The notes below the pieces were generated by a model. It did no database searches. It was not told the DNA's origin and saw only the letters and a program-made list of their open reading frames with translations. Shown piece by piece: positions 59,246 to 64,000 of a DNA stretch of 64,000 bases (positions are counted from its first letter, which is position 1; the number at the start of each line of letters is the position of its first letter). Source of the DNA: Prauserella alba (GTDB taxonomy: Bacteria; Actinomycetota; Actinomycetes; Mycobacteriales; Pseudonocardiaceae); assembly GCF_024171735.1 (NCBI RefSeq), contig NZ_JAMTCH010000004.1, positions 1-64,000 of the forward strand, read 5' to 3'. The position numbers and the translations under genes are program-made.

Positions 59246-60300
59246 CGGCCACCCCCGACGCCCTGGTCGGGTGCGGCCATGTCGCCGATGCAGCCCTCCG
59301 AGTTGTACTCGTAGCCGGTGCCCGTGTTGATCGTCGGCGGCAGCAGTCCGCAGATGTAGCCGTCGAACCAGCGGCCGTTGCCGGTGACGTTCGTGCCGAG
59401 CCGGGTGAACGGCGCCAGCAGTTCCAGCCCCCGGTCCAGGTTGTTCTGGTTGCGCTGCAGCACGGTGGTGACCTTGCCGAGTTCCCGCAACGCGGGCCGC
59501 AGCTGCTCCCGGTTGTCGTCGACGACCCCGGACAGCTGCTGTGACACCTGCCGGGTGCCGACCAGGAGGCGGTTGATCGCCTGGCGCCGGTTCTGCAGTT
59601 CGGTCAGCAGCGTGTTGCCGTCACCGATCACCTTGCGCAGCTGCTGGTTCCTGCTGCGGAGCGTTCCGGTGATCTTCCTGGTGTTCGACAACAGCCTGCC
59701 GAGCTCGGCGTCCCGTGACGACACGGTCTCCGACAGCGCCGAGAGCCCCTGCAGCGCCTCGGTCATCGGTTCGGAGGTGTCGGCGAAGGTCTCGGACACC
59801 ACGTCGAAACTCTTCGCGAGCTGGTCGGTGTCGATCTCGTCGACGGTCCCGGACAGCTGGTCGAACGCGTCCTGCAGTTCGAACGGGGTTTCCGTGCGCG
59901 CCACCGGTATCGGCTCGGCCGGATCCTGCGGCGCCTCTCCCTCCGGATCGAGCGCGAGGTACTTCTCCCCCAGCAGCGTCTTGATCTCGATCGACGCCCT
60001 CGTCCGGTCGCCGATCCTCGAGGTGTCGATACCTTCGAGCGAGAAGGTCGCACGCACGCGGGTGCCGTCGAGCACGACCTCGTCGACCTCGCCGACCCGG
60101 ACCCCGGCCAGCTGCACGTCGTTGCCCTCGGCCAGACCGGCGGACTCGGCGAAGTGTGCGGCGTAACTCGTGCGATCGCTCAGTATCGGGATCTCGTCGG
60201 CCCGGTAGACGGTGACGGTCACGAGCACCACCAGCACCAGGGCCACGAGTCCCACCGCGGCCTGATTCCGTTCGGTCAGCGGTTTCACTCTGTCTGACAC
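59242..60300 (-). CDS. mceC: MCE-family protein, MceC position
   Basis: The 352-residue subunit has a membrane helix (about 14-33, AAVGLVALVLVVLVTVTVYR), the MCE domain (SYAAHFAESAGLAEGNDVQLAGVRVG to LLGEKYLALDP) and a helical region ending at NGRWFDGYICGLLPP, a motif common in MceC proteins. The start is a GTG at 60300, which overlaps mceB by 16 bp. Confidence 0.92.
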   Translation of the reverse strand: MSDRVKPLTERNQAAVGLVALVLVVLVTVTVYRADEIPILSDRTSYAAHFAESAGLAEGNDVQLAGVRVGEVDEVVLDGTRVRATFSLEGIDTSRIGDRTRASIEIKTLLGEKYLALDPEGEAPQDPAEPIPVARTETPFELQDAFDQLSGTVDEIDTDQLAKSFDVVSETFADTSEPMTEALQGLSALSETVSSRDAELGRLLSNTRKITGTLRSRNQQLRKVIGDGNTLLTELQNRRQAINRLLVGTRQVSQQLSGVVDDNREQLRPALRELGKVTTVLQRNQNNLDRGLELLAPFTRLGTNVTGNGRWFDGYICGLLPPTINTGTGYEYNSEGCIGDMAAPDQGVGGGR

Positions 60301-61319
60301 CTCTCCGGCTGCTGTGTCGCGGGCAACGGCAGGATCGGCACCTCGACGTTGAGTGCCTTGATGCCGACCGTCCCGCTCAGATCACACAGGTAGTAGTTGA
60401 ACCAGCTGCCGTAGCTGACCGCACGCGTGAACTTCTGGAGGTGCCCCGGCAACGTCGTCAGCACCTCGTCGATCAGCTCGCGCGAACCGGCCAGGCCGCC
60501 GGCCAGCTTCCGCAGCGCCCTCACGTCCTGGCGCAGCGGCTGCCGTGCGTCCTCGAGCAACCCGCTGGTCGCCGTGGTCAGTTCGGCCAGCCCGGAGACG
60601 GCCTCGCCGATCGGTTTCCGCTGTTTCGCCAGCCCGCTCACCAGCTCCTGCGTCGTCGACACGAGGTTCTTCACCTGCGGCGTGCGCGAGTTGACCGTGC
60701 CGAGGACCCGGTTGAGGTTGTCGATGGTCTGCCCGATGACCCGGTCCTTCGACGCGAGGGTCGAGGTCAGCGACGCGGTGTGCGACAACAGGCTCCGCAC
60801 CGTGCCGCCCTCGCCCTGGAACACGCGGATGATCTCGTAGGAGAGCTGGTTGATCTCCTTCGGTTCGAGTGCGCGGAACAGCGGCTGGAAGCCGTTGAAC
60901 AACACCGTCAGGTTCAGCGCAGGACTCGTCCGTTCCGGCGGGATCATCCCGCCCGGTTCGAGCCTGCCCCGGTCGGGCACGTCGGTGCCGAGCGCGAGAT
61001 ACCGCTGCCCGATGAGGTTGCGGTACTTGACGGTGGCCGTCACCAGCGCGGGCAGCCTGCGCTCACCGTCGACGTCGAACCGGACCTGCGCGTGGTCGCC
61101 CTCCCCGACGGTGATCTCCTTGACCTGTCCGATCTTCACGCCCGCGATCCGCACGTCGTCGCCCTCGGACAGTCCGGACACGTCGACGAACCGCGCGGTG
61201 TAGCCCGAGGTGTCGCCGAAGTTGGTGTTGGCGATCGTCGCGGCCAGCAGACCGGTCAGCAGTACCGTCACGAGTGCGAACGCGGAGATCTTCAGCAGCG
61301 CGGGAACGAAACTCCTCAT
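60285..61319 (-). CDS. mceB: MCE-family protein, MceB position
   Basis: The 344-residue subunit has a membrane helix (about 8-31), the MCE domain (YTARFVDVSGLSEGDDVRIAGVKIG to LIGQRYLALGT) and the helical region with YGSWFNYYLCDLSG, typical of MceB. It is free of the long tail seen in MceA and MceF. The ATG at 61319 has GGTGGAG at 5-nt spacing and overlaps the mceA stop by 4 bp. Confidence 0.92.
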   Translation of the reverse strand: MRSFVPALLKISAFALVTVLLTGLLAATIANTNFGDTSGYTARFVDVSGLSEGDDVRIAGVKIGQVKEITVGEGDHAQVRFDVDGERRLPALVTATVKYRNLIGQRYLALGTDVPDRGRLEPGGMIPPERTSPALNLTVLFNGFQPLFRALEPKEINQLSYEIIRVFQGEGGTVRSLLSHTASLTSTLASKDRVIGQTIDNLNRVLGTVNSRTPQVKNLVSTTQELVSGLAKQRKPIGEAVSGLAELTTATSGLLEDARQPLRQDVRALRKLAGGLAGSRELIDEVLTTLPGHLQKFTRAVSYGSWFNYYLCDLSGTVGIKALNVEVPILPLPATQQPERCQTE

Positions 61320-62755
61320 CGCAGCTCCACCGTCATCCCGCGGTACAGCGGGCCGAGCAACACGCCACCCCAGCCCGGCAGCTCGTCCGGTGCGATCCCG
61401 GTGCGCGGCGACTGCAGGACCCCGACGAGCCGGTGTTCGGCCACCGAGTTCGCCGGCGAGGAGATCCGGCCCTGGGTCGAACCGCCACCGCCCGCCGCTT
61501 CGCCGCCCGCGGCGGCGCCGGAGCCACCCTGCAGCGCGGCCTTGTCGTCCCCGTCGGCGGGGAACGGCACGTCGTAGCCCAGTACCGGACCGGGCAGCGG
61601 GCCGGAGTTCTTCGACGGCGCAGGGTGGGTCGACCCGTCCTTGAGCGGCCCTTCCGGCGGGTACTGCGGAAACCGCTCGGGCGGCACCTTCTGCGGATAG
61701 CATCGCGGGCCGCGCTTGTCGTTGTACCGCGGCTCGTCGACTCCAGGTTCGTACTTGCCACGGTTGTCGGCCAGCATCCGGATCACGACGTGGTTCATCT
61801 CGTCGTCGCCGTATCCGAACGCCGCCTTCGCGTTCGGCACCGCCTCGGCGAACTGCCGGAACATGCACGGGTACTGCGGTGCGTACTTGGCGAGCACGTC
61901 CAGGGTGGGCTGGGACGTGGTCGTCAGGCCGATGATGTTGCGCTCGTTGGCGGCGAGGAACCGCTCCAGGTCGGCCGACGCGCCCGCCACGCTGTTGTAC
62001 ACGCCGGCGAGACCCTGTCGCTTCTCGACGATCGTGCGCGTCGTCGTGGTCAGATCACGCATCGCGGCGAGGAAATCGGGGGCCGCCTCGTGGTAGACGT
62101 CCGCCACGTCGGCCACCGCCGTGATGTCGTGCGACAGATCGGGCAACGACGGGTTGAGGTCCTTCAGGTACTCCGACAGCCCCACGAGCGTGTCGCCGAA
62201 CTTCTCGCCGCGCCCCTCCAGCGCGTCGGAGACCGACGACAGCGTCCCGGCGAGCTTCTGGGGCTGCACCGACTGGAGCAGCGGGAGCACATTGGACAGC
62301 ACTTCCTCCAGTTCGACGGCGGAGCGACTGCGATCCTGGGTGATCACGTCGCCGGCCGCGAGCGCCGCCACCTCGCCGGAGGCCGCCGGCCGCTCCGGCG
62401 GCTGCAGCGCCACGTAACGCTCGCCGAACAGGGTCTTGGGCAGCAGCCGCGCCGACACGTCCGCGGGCACGGCCTCGATCCGGTCCCGCTCGATCGCCAG
62501 CTCCAGGACGGCCTTCTCGCCGTCGGTGGTCACCGAGCGCACCTCGCCCACGCGCATCCCGCGGATCTTCACGTCGGCGCCCGTGCGCAGCTGGTTGCCC
62601 GCGGTCGTGGCCTCGAGCCGCACGGGGACGGCGTCGGAGAACGCCTTGTTGTAGATCGCGATCGTCGTGGCGATGAACAGGGCCGCCACGACGAGGAAGA
62701 TCAGCCCGAGCAGTTGCAGCCCGAGCCGGTGCAGCACAGCCTTCCGCGGGTTCAT
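61316..62755 (-). CDS. mceA: MCE-family protein, MceA position
   Basis: The first MCE subunit, 479 residues: membrane helix at about 15-37, MCE domain (VPVRLEATTAGNQLRTGADVKIRG to LFGERYVALQPP), helical region to about 335, then a Cys-containing and Gly/Ala/Pro-rich C-terminal part ending LYRGMTVELR. The segment YAPQYPCMFRQFAEAVP is characteristic of MceA. ATGA overlap with yrbEB. The sequence does not by itself say which Mce operon type (for example Mce4) this is. Confidence 0.92.
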   Translation of the reverse strand: MNPRKAVLHRLGLQLLGLIFLVVAALFIATTIAIYNKAFSDAVPVRLEATTAGNQLRTGADVKIRGMRVGEVRSVTTDGEKAVLELAIERDRIEAVPADVSARLLPKTLFGERYVALQPPERPAASGEVAALAAGDVITQDRSRSAVELEEVLSNVLPLLQSVQPQKLAGTLSSVSDALEGRGEKFGDTLVGLSEYLKDLNPSLPDLSHDITAVADVADVYHEAAPDFLAAMRDLTTTTRTIVEKRQGLAGVYNSVAGASADLERFLAANERNIIGLTTTSQPTLDVLAKYAPQYPCMFRQFAEAVPNAKAAFGYGDDEMNHVVIRMLADNRGKYEPGVDEPRYNDKRGPRCYPQKVPPERFPQYPPEGPLKDGSTHPAPSKNSGPLPGPVLGYDVPFPADGDDKAALQGGSGAAAGGEAAGGGGSTQGRISSPANSVAEHRLVGVLQSPRTGIAPDELPGWGGVLLGPLYRGMTVELR

Positions 62756-63642
62756 CCGGACAACCTCACCGTCGTCGTCGCACCCCAGATCGCGAGGCTG
62801 AGGAAGAAGTCCAGCACCGCGACCAGCACGATCGAGGTCCGTACCGCCCTGCCCACGGCCACGCCCACCCCGGCGGGCCCGCCGCGCGCGTAGTAGCCGT
62901 AGAAGCAGTGCGACATGATCACGATCGTGCTGAAGATGATCACCTTGAGGAACGACCACAGCACGTCCTCCGGCGGGAGGAACAGGTGGAAGTAGTGGTC
63001 GTAGGTGCCCGCGGACTGCCCGTACATCCAGATCGTCACCTGACGGGAGGCCAGATACGACGACAGCAGGCCCACCGCGTACAGCGGGATCACCGCCACG
63101 ACACCGGCGATCACCCTGGTCGTGACCAGGTAGGGCAGGCTCGGGATGCCCATGACCTCCATGGCGTCGATCTCCTCGGAGATCCGCATCGCGCCGAGCT
63201 GGGCGGTGAACCCGCAGCCGACGGTGGACGACAGGGCCAGTCCCGCGGCGAGCGGCGCCACCTCACGGGTGTTGAAGTAGGCGGAGATGAAGCCCGTGAG
63301 CGCGGCCGTGCCGAGCTGTTCGAGCGCCGCATAACCCTGAATGCCGACGATGAGGCCCGTGAACAGGGTCATGCCGATCATCACGCCGAGGGTGCCGCCG
63401 ATGACGGCCAGTCCCCCGGTGCCGAAGCAGACCTCGGTGAGCAGCCGCAGGGTCTCCTTGCTGTAGCGCCGGACCGTGCGCGGCACCCAGGCGAGCACCT
63501 TGAGGTAGAACAGCAACTGCTGGCCGAGCCCCTCGAACATCGCACCCGGCCGCGCGATGGCCTCCAGCACGCGCGCGTCGGAACGCGGGCCGCGCTGCGG
63601 CTGCGGGGCGGATCCGGTGTCTCGGTCCTGGGTCGCGGTCAT
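62752..63642 (-). CDS. yrbEB: MCE importer permease YrbEB (MlaE family)
   Basis: One of two ABC-type permeases of the MCE system. The 296 residues have a cytosolic N-terminus and about five to six membrane helices, with the MlaE family motifs GTLGVMIGMTLFTGLIVGIQGY, LAAGLALSSTVGCGFTAQLGAMRISEEIDAMEVMG (in part) and PSLPYLVTTRVIAG. The EEIDAMEVMG loop contacts the ATPase Mkl/MceG, which is not encoded here. It is 4 bp after yrbEA. Confidence 0.94.
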   Translation of the reverse strand: MTATQDRDTGSAPQPQRGPRSDARVLEAIARPGAMFEGLGQQLLFYLKVLAWVPRTVRRYSKETLRLLTEVCFGTGGLAVIGGTLGVMIGMTLFTGLIVGIQGYAALEQLGTAALTGFISAYFNTREVAPLAAGLALSSTVGCGFTAQLGAMRISEEIDAMEVMGIPSLPYLVTTRVIAGVVAVIPLYAVGLLSSYLASRQVTIWMYGQSAGTYDHYFHLFLPPEDVLWSFLKVIIFSTIVIMSHCFYGYYARGGPAGVGVAVGRAVRTSIVLVAVLDFFLSLAIWGATTTVRLSG

Positions 63643-63646
63643 GGCG

Positions 63647-64000
63647 TCACAGCGCCTTCGGTGGGACGAGTTGCAGGTACACGGCGGTCAGCACGACGTT
63701 GATGAGGAACAACAGCAGGAACGTGATCACGACCGCCTGGTTCACGGCGTCACCGACACCCTTCGGTCCGCCGGACGGGTTGAGTCCACGGAACGCGGCC
63801 ACCACCCCGGCGAAGAACCCGTAGATCACGGCTTTGATCTCGCTGATCCACAGATCGGGCAGCTGGGCGAGCGCGTTGAAACTCGCCAGGTACGCGCCGG
63901 GGGTGCCACCCTGCATGACGACGTTGAAGAAGTAGCCGCCGAGCACGCCGACGACGCTGACGAGGCCGTTGAGCAGCACCGACACGACGATCGCCGCAAG
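63647..64000 (-). CDS. yrbEA: MCE importer permease YrbEA (5' end beyond window)
   Basis: The C-terminal 117 residues of the partner permease, read without break from the window edge (LAAIVVSVLLNGLVSVVGVLGG) to the stop at 63647. Visible: two membrane helices and the motif DLWISEIKAVIYGFFAGVVAAF with GPKGVGDAVNQAVVITFLLLFL near the end, as in other YrbEA proteins. The promoter of the operon lies outside the window. Confidence 0.93.
   Translation of the reverse strand, partial: LAAIVVSVLLNGLVSVVGVLGGYFFNVVMQGGTPGAYLASFNALAQLPDLWISEIKAVIYGFFAGVVAAFRGLNPSGGPKGVGDAVNQAVVITFLLLFLINVVLTAVYLQLVPPKAL

Overview
The window is high-GC actinobacterial DNA. Gene content, codon use and gene order (a dcw cell-division cluster ending in sepF-yggT-wag31, an ileS T-box leader, an MCE operon) suggest a member of the Pseudonocardiaceae or a close relative. 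A fused glycine-betaine methyltransferase suggests a halophilic or osmotolerant species. No rRNA, tRNA, CRISPR array, IS element or prophage was seen.

Region 1 (1-3810) holds metK (3' end cut by the window edge) behind a two-domain glycine sarcosine / sarcosine dimethylglycine N-methyltransferase. Together they make glycine betaine and its methyl donor. Region 2 (3811-19600) is accessory. It contains two translationally coupled Tat-exported phosphatases, an EAL-CBS-GGDEF signalling protein with a degraded EAL site, a small GntR regulator, a DUF2237 protein, a methyltransferase, a STAS protein, a PIG-L deacetylase, a HAD phosphomutase/GH65 phosphorylase pair, two small ORFs and a DUF885 protein. 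Region 3 (19781-29981) holds rluD-lspA, a cation/proton antiporter, an OmpR-type two-component system with an acidic membrane-anchored protein, a 50-bp perfect palindrome, and ileS behind a T-box leader.

Region 4 (30006-46280) is the division and wall cluster, all on the minus strand. In transcription order it is murE-murF-mraY-murD-ftsW-murG-murC-ftsQ-ftsZ-pgeF-yggS-sepF-yggT-wag31. The usual upstream genes (mraZ, rsmH, ftsL, ftsI) are absent; murE instead abuts steroid genes.

Region 5 (46462-54012) is the most interesting. An operon of two ketosteroid-dehydrogenase flavoproteins flanking a small ferredoxin lies beside four genes that look like a methylmannose polysaccharide (MMP) cluster: a GT4 transferase (ManT-like), two SAM methyltransferases (MeT3-like and MeT1-like) and a toroidal glycosidase-like protein (MmpH-like). 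Two 14-bp palindromes that fit the KstR operator pattern TNNAACNNGTTNNA sit about 50 bp before the steroid operon and before the GT4 operon. This suggests common control of steroid-ring catabolism and a lipid-carrier polysaccharide. Region 6 (54099-64000) is an MCE lipid/sterol importer operon (yrbEA-yrbEB-mceABCDEF plus two Mce-associated membrane proteins) with its first gene cut by the window edge. Regions 5 and 6 together read as a sterol uptake and ring-oxidation neighbourhood.
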